Source of the DNA: Erpobdella octoculata
Lineage: Eukaryota; Annelida; Clitellata; Hirudinida; Erpobdellidae
Length of the DNA: 64,000 bases
Direction of reading: 5' to 3'
Assembly: GCA_963978895.1 (NCBI GenBank)
Contig: OZ022244.1
Span: 6,389,980 to 6,453,979 of the forward strand
The position numbers and the translations under genes are program-made. Under the pieces are notes generated by a model, which did not search any database, was not told the origin of the DNA, and was given only the letters and a program-made list of their open reading frames with translations. Of the stretch, positions 11,986 to 22,413 are shown piece by piece (position 1 is the first letter of the stretch; each line of letters begins with the position of its first letter).

Positions 11986-12611
11986 CAGGGGCATCATTTG
12001 CGGGGGTAGGGGAGACAATTGCCCCCTTAAGGATTTAGCGGAAAAAATTTATTTTAGAAAACAAATATCTGCAAAGTTTTCGGAGAAGATTTTGAAGAAG
12101 TTTTTAAAAATTAGTTGCGAATACTCCCTCCCGGTCATCTGCTTTTTTGAGAGAAAAGTATTTAAAGTTTTGAGATTTTTTAAGTAGCTATGATTTTGGG
12201 AACATGAGACAGCGTCTTGCGTTAGCAAAGACTAAGGAATACGACCTGAGAAAATCATATCTGTAATTTTTTCTACCGAACAGAGCTGATGATTGGGGGG
12301 AGCAATTGTAGTAGGTGCTTTTAAATTTTTTGTGTGAAAACCTTAAACAATTTTGCTTTCAAAATTAGCTGATAACCAGGAGCACACGATGTGGGTTCTC
12401 TCTCACAAATCCATCACTGGCTACAACTTACTTTTTTCTCCAGTATATGAAGGTTTAATAAATATTTTGAAAAGTATCTACAACTACCCCCTCTCCGGCT
12501 ATCCAATTTGTTTGGAAAAAATATAGCATTAAAAAAATAAAATTTTGGAATCTGTGGGTATTATAAATTTTTTGTCCCTCACCTTGAGGTTTTGCTGAAA
12601 TGACGCCTCTG
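11986..12611. mobile_element. hAT-type MITE with 8-bp target duplication
   Basis: The left end CAGGGGCATCATTT and the right end (other strand) CAGAGGCGTCATTT form imperfect inverted repeats. ATATCAAG flanks both sides exactly (11978-11985 and 12612-12619). CAG-starting ends with an 8-bp duplication fit the hAT superfamily. There is no coding content. Confidence 0.85.
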
Positions 12612-12619
12612 ATATCAAG

Positions 12620-12974
12620 CCAATTTATTAAGTGCATTTTAATGATTTATATCAACATTCCTTTCTTCAACAAACAATGAAACTTCTATTAAGCATTTTG
12701 CAATCAATACAATACACTGTTTTGTATTTTTTTCATTTTTCCATCTGAAAACGTTGAAAGTATGTTCACTTTATTATTATTTTTAAACTTTAGTACATTA
12801 GTCTATGAGCGTTGTTTTAAAAAAATATTTTTCATATTTTATATTATTATAAATGTTTTTATTATAAATGTTTTTGCTAATTTCTAATCCCTGTTTTTAT
12901 ATTGTCCAATCAATTTTTGAGTCCCTTAAGAAAAACTACGTTTAATAAAACATCTCATGTCGTTTATGTTGATG
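12620..12974. other. AT-rich DNA, probably intron or downstream of LARGE-like gene
   Basis: No exon was recognised on the minus strand, though the gene to the right should continue leftward. Confidence 0.4.
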
Positions 12975-14193
12975 TTAAGGAGGTACTGACGTGGATGACA
13001 ACGTGACGAGTGCCGTGTCTGGAATAGTTGAGTTTTGAGTATCATAAAATCTTTGCCTCAGCAAGCTGCCGTTAAGTTTGAGAAAAGTAGCCAAATAGCT
13101 TCTGTAGAGCTCAGCAGCTTTTGTTCCAGCATTTGTTTTCAATGGCGAATTCCAGTGCATAAGCTGTTGAAAAATAAAACAATTAAAAATGTAGGAATGT
13201 ATGAGCGGATATGTAACGGATTTCAACAACCTTGGGATTTTTCTTTTCTTTGTTACACTTTTCGCTGATATTGTGATCGGCAATTTGAGCATTCCAGTGG
13301 CAGGGAAGAGGAAACACCAGCGAAGGATATTCTTTTATAACAGCGTTGAAAATATCCTGTATTAAACACTCTAGGTTACAGAGTTAGTTTTTGTAAACAA
13401 CATTTTGTTGAAACAGAAAAATAATCAAGCTGTAAGCAAGAAAAGTTATTTGGATAAAAAAAATGTAGGTTTAATTTGAACATTGCACAAAAACCCACAG
13501 GCACAATCAATATTTACTTGGTCTGCTAATCTAGCTGTAATACATTTGTTCAGATATTTTTTTGAAGGTTCGATCCACAAGTAACTCCAGTTCAGTGACC
13601 TCAGTAGATCAAGTTTTAGTAGGATGACTCCTGTATTATAACCCCTGCCCTGATCATAGAAATGAAGGTTTAAATACCTAAATATGTTTTTATTTTAATT
13701 ATTTGAAACCCTAATCAATTGCTTGAACTTAAAACAAGCTTATCAACATCGCATTTTTTCATTTGAATTATAATTGTTATAAAATAACAAAAGTTTGACC
13801 TCACAAGCCGCTTACACCGACAAAAATTGAGCTGTTATTCCAGCGATATCGGAAAACCAAAAGCCAATAATGCTAAATTATAAACCTAAAGATTTTTTAA
13901 ATCAAAATTCAAACTAGACAGTTGCCTTGTTGTCTGTTCACCCTTACAGCAGTATCAATTCAAAATACTTTCCCATTTACGCGGAAAACCTTTACCAATT
14001 TTACCATTATTGTGTAGGAACGGTAAAAATGAAAAAAAAAACCATCACTGTATCGCTCTTTAATAAATGTAATTTACCTCAGCCTCCCAACAATTATTCT
14101 TATCTTGATACCAGAAACTCTGTTCTTCTACTATTCCAATTGACTGACATAAAAATAAACATATGCAATGGTGGATAAATATAAAAAATGAAC

Positions 14194-14237
<44 letters not shown>

Positions 14238-14879
14238 AAGAAAGAGAGAGAGAGAGAGAGAGAAAAGGTAAAGAGCCACTAGCTTACCTGATTATTTTTG
14301 AATTTTCGGAACTGTTCCCATAGTTCACCTATATCAGCCGCAAAGGTGATATCGGTGTCTAGCATTATCACCTGGTAAAAAAATGAAGTCATTATTAAAC
14401 AACTACCAATAAAAGGTGGCGTATATAATAGCATAAGAAAATGTTAACAACTTTTTTAGAAACCACGGTTATCTTAAAGCAAATAATTCAATTATAAAAA
14501 GAACCGTTTTCTCAAAAGGTATGTACCAAAAAACATATTTCATCAGTCCCCAGCTATAACTAGCTGCAAATTGCCAACCGGATATGGGATGCGACAAGTT
14601 TTAATATTACGCGTGGTTATTCAATTTAAATCACACCGGCTTGGGAAATTGAATGTAACTCAGGAAAATATTTTTTTAACATATCAAATTGTAAAATGTG
14701 CTTTTTACCGGGTAACTAAGGGATACTAGTAGGGTATCAGATTTTCAACAGATATCCGGTACATTCCTTATCATTATCAAAACCTTGTTAAGACTGGAAG
14801 GAAGTTGATCTGGAATTACCAATTTCATCAGTCCAAAGATGCCGCTGTAGTGGCTGTTTCGAATCCATCCAAGAAGGTT
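12975..14879 (-). CDS. LARGE: LARGE-like glycosyltransferase, six exons (partial gene)
   Basis: Exons on the minus strand: 14879-14784, 14371-14288, 14143-14078, 13649-13518, 13356-13231 and 13163 to about 12991 (donor GTCAGT) or a stop at 12975. All five introns have GT-AG ends and phase 0. The joined protein reads like the first, GT8-type (xylosyltransferase) domain of [35 protein letters not shown] with the metal-binding Dx[59 protein letters not shown] works in the Golgi and polymerises xylose-glucuronate on alpha-dystroglycan. The upstream exons (membrane anchor, start of GT8) and the second GT49-type domain were not found and may lie beyond large TE-filled introns. Whether the last exon ends in a stop or a splice decides if GT49 is present. 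Confidence 0.9.
14194..14263. repeat. (GA)n microsatellite in a LARGE-like intron
   Basis: GA dinucleotides with one short interruption (GCAAGAAA near 14236) between the exons at 14143 and 14288. Confidence 0.95.
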
Positions 14880-15189
14880 CTTGTAAAAAGTTAGTTATAA
14901 AAGCAAGGTTATAGTTATTTTTAAATAATCTGCCAAAATTCAATGCAATTTCACTCTAAACACTTAGTTGTTACATCAAAATATATTATGTTATAGTGTG
15001 TATGATACAATGCATGCGTATTATGCTTTATTGATGAATGTGGTGTTTTACCATAGACATCTTATATAGCTTAAATTCAGTAGTGCTTTCCTAGGGGTTC
15101 GCAGGGGTTTGCGCGAACACCCTGATGTGAATGCTATGGTTGGTGCGAACCCCCTGTTAATCAGAAAAAAGTTACTTTAAATTAATCTT
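14880..15189. other. Intronic or upstream DNA, no exon recognised
   Basis: AT-rich. A segment near 15085-15165 with GGGGTTCGCAGGGG and GTGCGAACCCCCTG has a higher GC content and looks like a TE remnant, not identified. Confidence 0.35.
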
Positions 15190-15500
15190 ATTTATTTATT
15201 TCTTAGACGACAATATATATAGCGCCATGTGCAGCAGAAGCCGCTTAAAGGCGCTTTACAATGTTGGCAACTTGCAGATAAGACTAACGACATATGCGGT
15301 GTTTAACGGCATACTACTCGCTAGCTCCACAAGTGCACAAAAGACTTTAACCCCCAACCGAAGTTGGTACTCATTTATCGACCACTAAAAGATGAAACGC
15401 TATTAGTTTCTTGCTCAAGGAAATTACGTGCCGGACCGGAAATCAAACCCGGGTCCTACGACTCTCAAAGCCGTGATTATACCACTAGATCAACACGTTG
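15190..15500 (-). mobile_element. tRNA-derived SINE
   Basis: On the minus strand the head has an A-box-like TTGATCTAGTGGTATAA and a B box GGGTTTGATTTC, followed by GTAATTTCCTTGAGCAAGAA and a tail with GGCGCTATATA then TTTATTTA-type repeats read in reverse. The copy at 61665-61920 shares head, CCTTGAGCAAGAAACTA body and GGCGCTATATAAATA tail, so this is one family with internal pol III promoters. Confidence 0.85.
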
Positions 15501-17010
15501 TCGGTTGTTTGGGCTAGCCACTATTACCAAAACTTTGCTCTTGATTTTATCTCATACCCCTGTTTGCCAGAAAATTATGGACGCCCGAAAGTTGAGAGGC
15601 ATTTGCTTCCTGCCTCATGCATTCTCTTAATTGGACGTCCATTGAACACTTGGAACGCGGTTCCATATGTAACAAGTTGGTTGAGGAACCATAACTCGGC
15701 AGATGATATCAGGGTGAAAAATCCAACTTGAAGAAATTTAGTGAAAATCAAGTATCTATTTGGAAATATTTTCAATGATTTAATTACTTTATATTATTAT
15801 GTATGAACATGTGAAAGTTCAGAATTTTAGTCTATGTAAATAATTTAATTTAATTATTAAACAAAATAAAAGTGAATATACAAGATAATTTTTTTCTGAT
15901 TGTTTGATAAATATAAAAATTAGAAAAATAATATTTCAATTGGAATATTAATAATACAAAAATGTTAGAAAATATTTACTGCGAACGCGAAACTCCTGGT
16001 AAAATTTTGGGAAAGCATCACTGCTTAAATTGTTCAAGTAACTGTAATAACATAAAAATGGTTAGCAAAACTTTTTAACAAAAAAGATAATAACTAAATG
16101 AGTCAAGAGTTTTTATACGCTTTTCTTTAATCTCACATATCCATTGAGTTCCGCAACAAAGTTTGTAGCCACATTTTCACCCACTTCCCAGTATGCTTTT
16201 GCTTTAAAATTTGGAATTTAGTCGTATCCCGGATATCTTAACAATATCTAATATAATAATTGACAGTTTTCGTCCGTTCGTAGCCACTGATATGAATTTT
16301 TCGAAACTGGCCAGTAAGTCCGTTTAGATTTTATACCTAATAAAAATAAAAATAAATTTTTTATGGCTCCTGTCTTTAAATCTTCGTCGGTTGCAATTCG
16401 CTACTTTTCAAAACTAAAATAAAGACAAAACTAAAAACTAAAAAATAAATAATGATTTAAAAATAAAAACATGCTTTTACACAATGTTCTAGAAAGTTCA
16501 AAATATTTTATAAATATAAAAGCATGAAGGTTTTATTTTGCACTTCAATTGCGCCCAACACTTTTATGGTTATATATTTAGAACTTTTTAGAGCATTTTA
16601 TAAAAGCGTCTTTTTATTTTTCAAATTATTAGTTTATTTGAATTTTTGACTACCATTTAATGGTTAGCGGTTCCACCATAATAATATCAAATGACGTCTA
16701 TATTTCATTTTATAGCATGAATCTATGAGTAGATAGATGCTAAACAAACTATAGCAATTCCGGTTACCATATTTGACAGGGTTACTAACATAGCTGACAC
16801 ATTCAAAATCATCAATAGCAAAATCATTAACATTATTTTCAATATCACTAACTTTTAGTGGGTCCGATGGATAAAAAGTACATTCCACTGTTTAATAAAA
16901 ACAAGTGGTATAATCTATGCAAAAAAATCAAATTAATTAATATGAAAAATAAAACACAAACCAGCTAAAACACGCCAAGTGTCCAAAAAACCCTATAAAG
17001 TATATAGTAG
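15501..17010. other. AT-rich DNA with possible exons and a decayed ribozyme motif
   Basis: At 16275-16322 the plus strand has CTGATATGA, then CGAAACTGGCCAGTAAGTCC, resembling the 3' half of the hammerhead at 33337 but with a degraded core. On the minus strand, a 28-codon open piece near 16205-16130 (AYWEVGENVATNFVAELNGY) and another near 16886-16750 after an ATTAAACAG acceptor (PLKVSDIENNVNDFAIDDFE) look protein-like, but I recognise neither. They lie on the strand of the LARGE-like gene but do not match it. Confidence 0.3.
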
Positions 17011-17011
17011 A

Positions 17012-17066
<55 letters not shown>

Positions 17067-17073
17067 TTATTAT
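17011..17073. repeat. (ATT)n microsatellite, 5' flank of retrotransposon
   Basis: About 20 ATT units with one AGT interruption. It directly precedes the R4-like element. Confidence 0.95.
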
Positions 17074-17248
17074 GCAAGAGGGCCGAGCAACTCGCGTCTA
17101 CTGCTTTGAACAATAATCGTGTTTTTCCTTTAAATTAATTCGCTACTGTACTCGTACTATTCGCCAATCGAATTATAAAAGTTGGATAAATCTAATTTTA
17201 TCTTTGGATTACAATTGAATACTCCTAATTGATCAGAAACTTTGCTCG

Positions 17249-17511
17249 ATGAATTCCGAGACTGCTACCACGTGTCCACACTGTCAAGGACTTTTTGTTT
17301 GTATTGGACGTCATCAATGGAGATGCCCGGCAAAAACTACTGTAAGTGAGACTCATGCACTACCTAATATTAACCTCGCAAATAATTCTTTTCATGAAAA
17401 TGAGGACCAGCGTACTCATACTGATACCGTAAACTGCATATGCGGCAAAGAGTGTAAGGGTCGAAAAGGACTTCAGATGCACAAGCGATCGTGCAAAGTG
17501 GCCAAAACTAT
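17249..17511 (+). pseudogene. R4-like ORF, N-terminal zinc fingers
   Basis: The frame starts at ATG 17249. CPHCQGLFVCIGRHQWRCP forms a first finger (two Cys, then His and Cys), and CICGKECKGRKGLQMHKRSC a second. Such fingers bind target DNA in R2/R4-type proteins. After KVAKT the frame is cut by the inserted element at 17512. Removing the insertion and one copy of CAAAACTAT restores an open frame into 19291. Confidence 0.75.
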
Positions 17512-17777
17512 AGGTCCATCAAGATAGCCCTGGCGGACTTAGCCCTGGTTTTTCGCCATACTAAAATACACAGAAAACGGTTTTTGATTTTTCTTAACTA
17601 AACCAATTGCTGAGACAAATATCTAATTACATATTCTGAAACTACATGATTTATCCGATTTTTTTAAAATAAAAGCAAAAAAATCTACCGACTAATTTGT
17701 TTTTAATTGATTTTTGAAGTTCCATACATAACCGGCGCTATTCCCGGTAACGTAATATAAACATAGATGGCAACTAT

Positions 17778-17935
17778 AATTATAAACAAAAATGAATCTG
17801 TATAAAATATAATTTGCATATTATTTTTATTTACTAACGAAATTTTATTTAAAAATTATAAACAAAAATGAATCTGTATAAAATATAATTTGCATATTAT
17901 TTTTATTTACTAACGAAATTTTATTTAAAAATTAA
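17778..17935. repeat. 79-bp tandem duplication
   Basis: Two nearly identical copies of a unit containing AACAAAAATGAATCTGTATA and TTACTAACGAAATTTTATTT. The second copy overlaps the 3' end of the Ulp1-PHD frame. Confidence 0.85.
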
Positions 17936-18495
17936 TCTTTGAGTTTGAATTATATAAGAATTAATAATTATGTTTTTGTAAAAAAAATAATTTAAGCAAA
18001 GCACGCATACAAAATCAACCTGATCCCATACGGTAGGATCGAAATTTTTCCTGGTACAACTTTGGTGAATCCAACGTTCACAATAAGAACATTGCACATA
18101 ATTCTTATCTTCATCTGTACCACAATACAAACATATGTCTTCCATGTCGTTAGACAGTGACAAAATCTCCTCGATTAGTTCGTTTCTGTACGTGCTGGCT
18201 CTGAATGGCTTTGTGAAATCCAAATTCCCATCCAATCGAAACATATACTCCATGACATATATCCCACAATTGAAAGCGTCCTTTTGTTGTCTTCGGTCTT
18301 GAATTACAAATTCATCAACATAATATGGCATTGCTTCATTTCTTAAAATGCAGACTTGCTGCAAAAATAGTCGGAACTTCTTAAGTGCGTCCTTAATGCT
18401 CACTCCTTCTCCTATTAACGGATCGTAAAAAGAGATTGTCTTCTGTACATTGTTTATAATAAATTCATATCTTTCACTATTAAATCCCTCAACCA
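17921..18495 (-). pseudogene. Ulp1-like (C48) protease fragment fused to PHD finger
   Basis: Residues about 4-90 match the C-terminal half of a Ulp1/SENP-type cysteine protease: FNSERYEFIINN, FYDPL with the likely catalytic Asp, then the Gln and Cys region QQKDAFNCGIYVMEYMF. Residues about 118-165 form a PHD-type zinc finger: CLYCGTDEDKNYVQCSYC, then ERWIHQSC, then FVCVLC. The expected His-Trp segment before FNSERYEF is degraded by a stop, and there is no proper start codon, so catalytic His is missing. Ulp1 proteases cleave SUMO or related modifiers; PHD fingers often read histone tails. Plant MULEs carrying Ulp1 segments are known; this is a comparable case in an animal-like genome, by inference. 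Confidence 0.8.
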
Positions 18496-18540
18496 ATCAC
18501 AAGACACGCGCTACACACTGCGCAACGCTCGCAGTAACCC

Positions 18541-19262
18541 AGTAACTTCAAAAATCAATAAAAAAAAAATTAGTCGGTAGATGTGTTTGCTTTTCCTTTT
18601 AAAAAATCGGATAAATCATGTAGTTTCAGAATATGTAATTAGATATTTGTCTCAGCAATTAGTTTAGTTAGGAAAAATCAAAAACCGTTTTCTGTGTATT
18701 TTAGTATGGCGAAAAACCATTAACTTCAAAAATCAATTAAAAAAAAATTAGTCGGTAGATGTGTTTGCTTTTACTTTTAAAAAATCGGATAAATCATGTA
18801 GTTTCAGAATATGTAATTAGATATTTGTCTCAGCAACTAGTTTAGTTAGGAAAAATCAAAAACCGTTTTCTGTGTATTTTAGTATGGCGAAAAACCAGTA
18901 ACTTCAAAAATCAATTAAAAAAAAAAATTAGTCGGTAGATGTGTTTGCTTTTACTTTTAAAAAATCGGATAAATCATGTAGTTTCAGAATATGTAATTAG
19001 ATATTTGTCTCAGCAACTAGTTTAGTTAGGAAAAATCAAAAACCGTTTTCTGTGTATTTTAGTATGGCGAAAAACCATTAACTTCAAAAATCAATTAAAA
19101 ACAAATTAGTCGGTAGATTTTTTTGCTTTTACTTTTAAAAAATCGGATAAATCATGTAGTTTCAGAATATGTAATTAGATATTTGTCTCAGCAATTGGTT
19201 TAGTTAGGAAAAATCAAAAACTAGTTTTCTGTGTATTTTAGTATGGCGAAAAACCAGGGCCA
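18541..19262. repeat. 179-bp tandem array from the terminal repeat, four copies
   Basis: Units start at TAACTTCAAAAATCAA (near 18543, 18721, 18899 and 19079) and contain TTAGTCGGTAGAT, ATCATGTAGTTTCAGAATAT and TTTTAGTATGGCGAAAAACC. They are the inverted counterpart of 17535-17730. Confidence 0.9.
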
Positions 19263-19290
19263 GGGCTATCTTGATGGACCTCAAAACTAT

Positions 19291-22221
19291 ATCGAACAAT
19301 ATAGTTAATTTAAAATCTCACACTGAAAAAGTAGAAACCCCGAGGGCATACACCGGCGTGTCGAGCGATAACGGAGATGTAAACAACCCGAGAGCTAACA
19401 GGGATGTACCGTGTCCAAATATTGCGCCTCCTGCTCCGCTCACCGGCATTAAACTTCCGAAAACTAAACTTCAGTGGGAAGAAGCAAACCTCTATTTTCG
19501 CATTAATATTGACATTCCTTCAGACATAATAGACATTAATTCATACACATTAAATTTTAAAAACACCGTTTACTCATATTTTGCTGCCACCTATGGAAAA
19601 ATAACAAAAGTAGACAAAGATTCCGAATACACCAAACTATACGTGAACAAAAACGCAAAGGAGTTGAAACATGACCTTGCCTTCTTGAAGAAAAACAAAT
19701 CAAACATCGAAGAAATCAAATTTATCTCTAAACTAATAAGACAGAAAATAAAAGTCGACTCAAACAACACAAACAAACCAATCACTGTCGAATCAGGATT
19801 AAAGAAAAACTTCTGGAAGACATGCAAAACAATATTCGAAGCCAAAGAAAGTGTCTCTCCTACTTTCAACACTGCCTCATGTCTGACATATTACAAACAA
19901 ACCCTTCACCAGTCCAAAAAACAGCGCGTTTTCGAAATACCTGATTGGATCCCAAAGCTACCAGAACCACAATTCAAGTGCTCCTCTGATGCACCTTCCT
20001 ACAAAGAAGTTTGCGAGGCCATCCGAAAGACTAGAACTAAAGGCAGCCCATGTCCACTAGACATGATATCAGTCATCATGTTAAAAAACTGCCCAATACT
20101 TCGAACGGCCCTTCACAATCTCATCGTTACCGGCTGGAAACAAAAATCAATTCCGGAATGTTGGAAAAAAGTTTTACAGTTCAGATATATAAGAAAGGAG
20201 ACACAAGCGATCCATCTAACTTTAGGCCCATAACTCTCCAACCAGTCTTATACAAAATCTACTCAGCCGTTATTCGCAATAGAATATACTCTTATCTAGA
20301 TTGTAACAACTTCGTAGACAGACATGCCCAGAAAGGTTTCTGGCCGTCCGTTGATGGTGTTTTTGAGCACACGCAAATGCTTACTCAGCTGATGAAAGAA
20401 GCAAAACGACACCAAAGGACCATTGTCATTACACTGCTAGATCTTCGAAATGCTTTTGGTGAGATTCACCATGAACTCATCTACTCATCTCTCAAATACC
20501 ACAAGATACCCGACGAAATAATAGCCATCATTAAAAATATCTACACTAATTCATGGATCACCATTTCGCACAATAAGTCTGTCACACCACTAGTGCCTGT
20601 AGAGCGAGGGGTTCTTCAAGGTGATCCCTGCTCACCGCTCTTGTTCAACATATGTTTTAATCCATTAATGAAAGCCATATCTGAGCCAAAACTGAGACAA
20701 CTTGGCTATATGTGGGGCCCAGCTGCAAATTTAAGAATGCGATCGTGGCTTCAGTTTGCGGATGACACCGTAATTGTCTCTGACAATATACGAAACGCTC
20801 AAACTTTACTGAATTTAAACAGAGCCTGGTGTCAGTGGGCTGAAATGAAGATTCGAATAGACAAATGCTGCACTTTCGGAATGAGAAAGTTAGCAGGCAA
20901 CTACGCGCAGTTTCAGCCAAATCTGACTATAAACGAATCGTCAATACCTGCAGTAAAGAAAGACGAACATTTCAAATATCTCGGAAAAATGTTCAACTTT
21001 TTCATGAACAACGCAGAAATAAAATCACTGCTAGAAACCCGACTAATCGCGCTCCTTAGAACAACTTCAGAATTAAAAACCAAACCCCAAACCAAAATAA
21101 AGATCCTAAGGCTCTACATCCCATCCCAAATGAACTTTGACTTGCGTATATATGAGGTTTCATATACCTGGATTACCCAGAATCTAGACAATCTGATTTC
21201 CAACTCTATTAGAGAATGGCTGGAGCTACCAATTAGTTCATGCGTGTCAGAGGTCGCGTCTCTCTCTAAGGCACAGGGCGGTCTCAGTATCCCGACACTA
21301 AGCGAAACAGCTAGAAAACTCAGATTAACCCAGAGATTCAACTTACGAGCGTCGGAAAATGATGAAACCCGTCAACTCTTCGAGTCAACTTCAATTCAAA
21401 ACCCAACAATAGATCCAATAATTATGAATAGTTCTAATCAACTAAATGCTATTAAAACACTAAATGAAGAAAAATTAAAATCAACTTTTTCACACATTGT
21501 CTCTCTCAAAACTCAGGGTAAAATAATAACTGCAATAAATGAAAGCCTAAAAAAGAGTGAAGTGCAAAGATGGGCAAACGCACTGGATGAGCTCGCTGGC
21601 CCAATTTTCAACTTTGCCAAAAAAGCCATCATCCAGCAATTGCCAACTGCGGCAAACCTAGTCAGATGGGGGAAGACAACCGACCCCCTTTGTCCATTGT
21701 GCAAGAAGTGCCTACAAACAAATAAACATGTTATTTCCAACTGTGGCTCTGTGATCTCCTTGGAAAGATACAAGCAGAGACATGATGCAATCTTGACAAT
21801 ACTGGTCACCGAAATAGAAAAAAACAGTAAGCCGGATCAAGTAATATTCGCCGATCTTGATGGACCAGAATATCGCCAGGTCTCGACCCTGTTCAGCTCT
21901 CTGAGACCTGACATAGCGGTTCTGACACCGTCAACCATCGAAACAATAGAGCTGACAGTTTGTCACGAAACAAACCTGGTCAAGTCAAAGAAATTTAAAG
22001 AATCAAAGTACACTGATCTACACAACAACCTTCAACCTGAATACTCTAACCTAAAGATAATAAGTCACACAATAGAAATTTCAGCACTAGGATTAATCTC
22101 AGACTTAACTAAATTAAACAAAATTCTTTCGACCAAACTACCAAATAAAGTACTCAATAGACTAACTTGGACTGTTATTTCTAAAACATTTCAAATATAC
22201 TGCAATAGAAACAAAACTTAA
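19291..22221 (+). pseudogene. R4-like ORF: RT, CCHC knuckle and restriction-like endonuclease
   Basis: The frame continues the zinc-finger part after the MULE insertion. RT landmarks: FRPITLQPVLYKIY, ITLLDLRNAFGEIHHELI with the first catalytic Asp, GVLQGDPCSPLLFNI, and LQFADDTVIV with the catalytic FADD. The C-terminal CPLCKKCLQTNKHVISNC is a CCHC-type knuckle. RPDIAVLTPSTIETIELTVC followed by a K..KY segment fits the PD-(D/E)xK nuclease of the R2/R4 group. A single-base frame change near 20172, in an A run, separates the thumb-side N-terminal part from the RT core. Reassembled length would be about 1,060 residues, normal for this group. Broken twice, it is inactive. Confidence 0.85.
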
Positions 22222-22343
22222 TAACCTAATAGCGAATTTCTAACGATAGTACTGAAACCTCTTGAGATGCATGAGCTATTGTTTGACAAACTCTAATTTA
22301 TCAAAATTTTAATTTTAATTCAAAATCTGAATAAACGAAGTTT

Positions 22344-22348
<5 letters not shown>

Positions 22349-22412
<64 letters not shown>
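22349..22412. repeat. (ATT)n microsatellite, 3' flank of retrotransposon
   Basis: About 21 units immediately after TTTTCATTATT. It is followed within 25 bases by GCACTACGGCTACCTC, which also borders the long ATT array at 37.3 kb. Confidence 0.95.

Positions 22413-22413
<1 letters not shown>

Larger units (their letters stand above)
17512..19281. mobile_element. MULE-like element with 9-bp duplication, carrying Ulp1-PHD
   Basis: CAAAACTAT flanks both sides (17503-17511 and 19282-19290). The ends are exact inverted repeats starting AGGTCCATCAAGATAGCCCT and stay similar for roughly 215 bases. A 9-bp duplication and long inverted repeats fit Mutator-like elements. The right terminal repeat has expanded to four tandem copies. 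There is no transposase; instead the interior holds a Ulp1 protease-PHD segment on the minus strand. The Dong-like ORF reads through when the element is removed, so it is a clean insertion. Confidence 0.85.
17074..22348 (+). mobile_element. R4/Dong-like non-LTR retrotransposon in ATT repeats
   Basis: The element carries N-terminal zinc fingers, a reverse transcriptase, a CCHC knuckle and a restriction-like endonuclease in one former ORF. That is the architecture of the R2/R4 group. It is bounded by ATT repeats on both sides (17011-17073 and 22349-22412). Dong of the R4 group is known to insert at TAA repeats, so the flanks support an R4/Dong-like assignment. It is interrupted by a MULE-like element at 17512-19281 and has one frameshift. 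The first 175 bases are a 5' leader, and about 125 bases follow the stop. Confidence 0.8.

Noticed and set aside
19591..21809. Minus-strand frames opposite the R4-like RT (for example 19591-19872 and 21513-21809)
   Set aside because: Shadows of the plus-strand RT and nuclease coding sequence.
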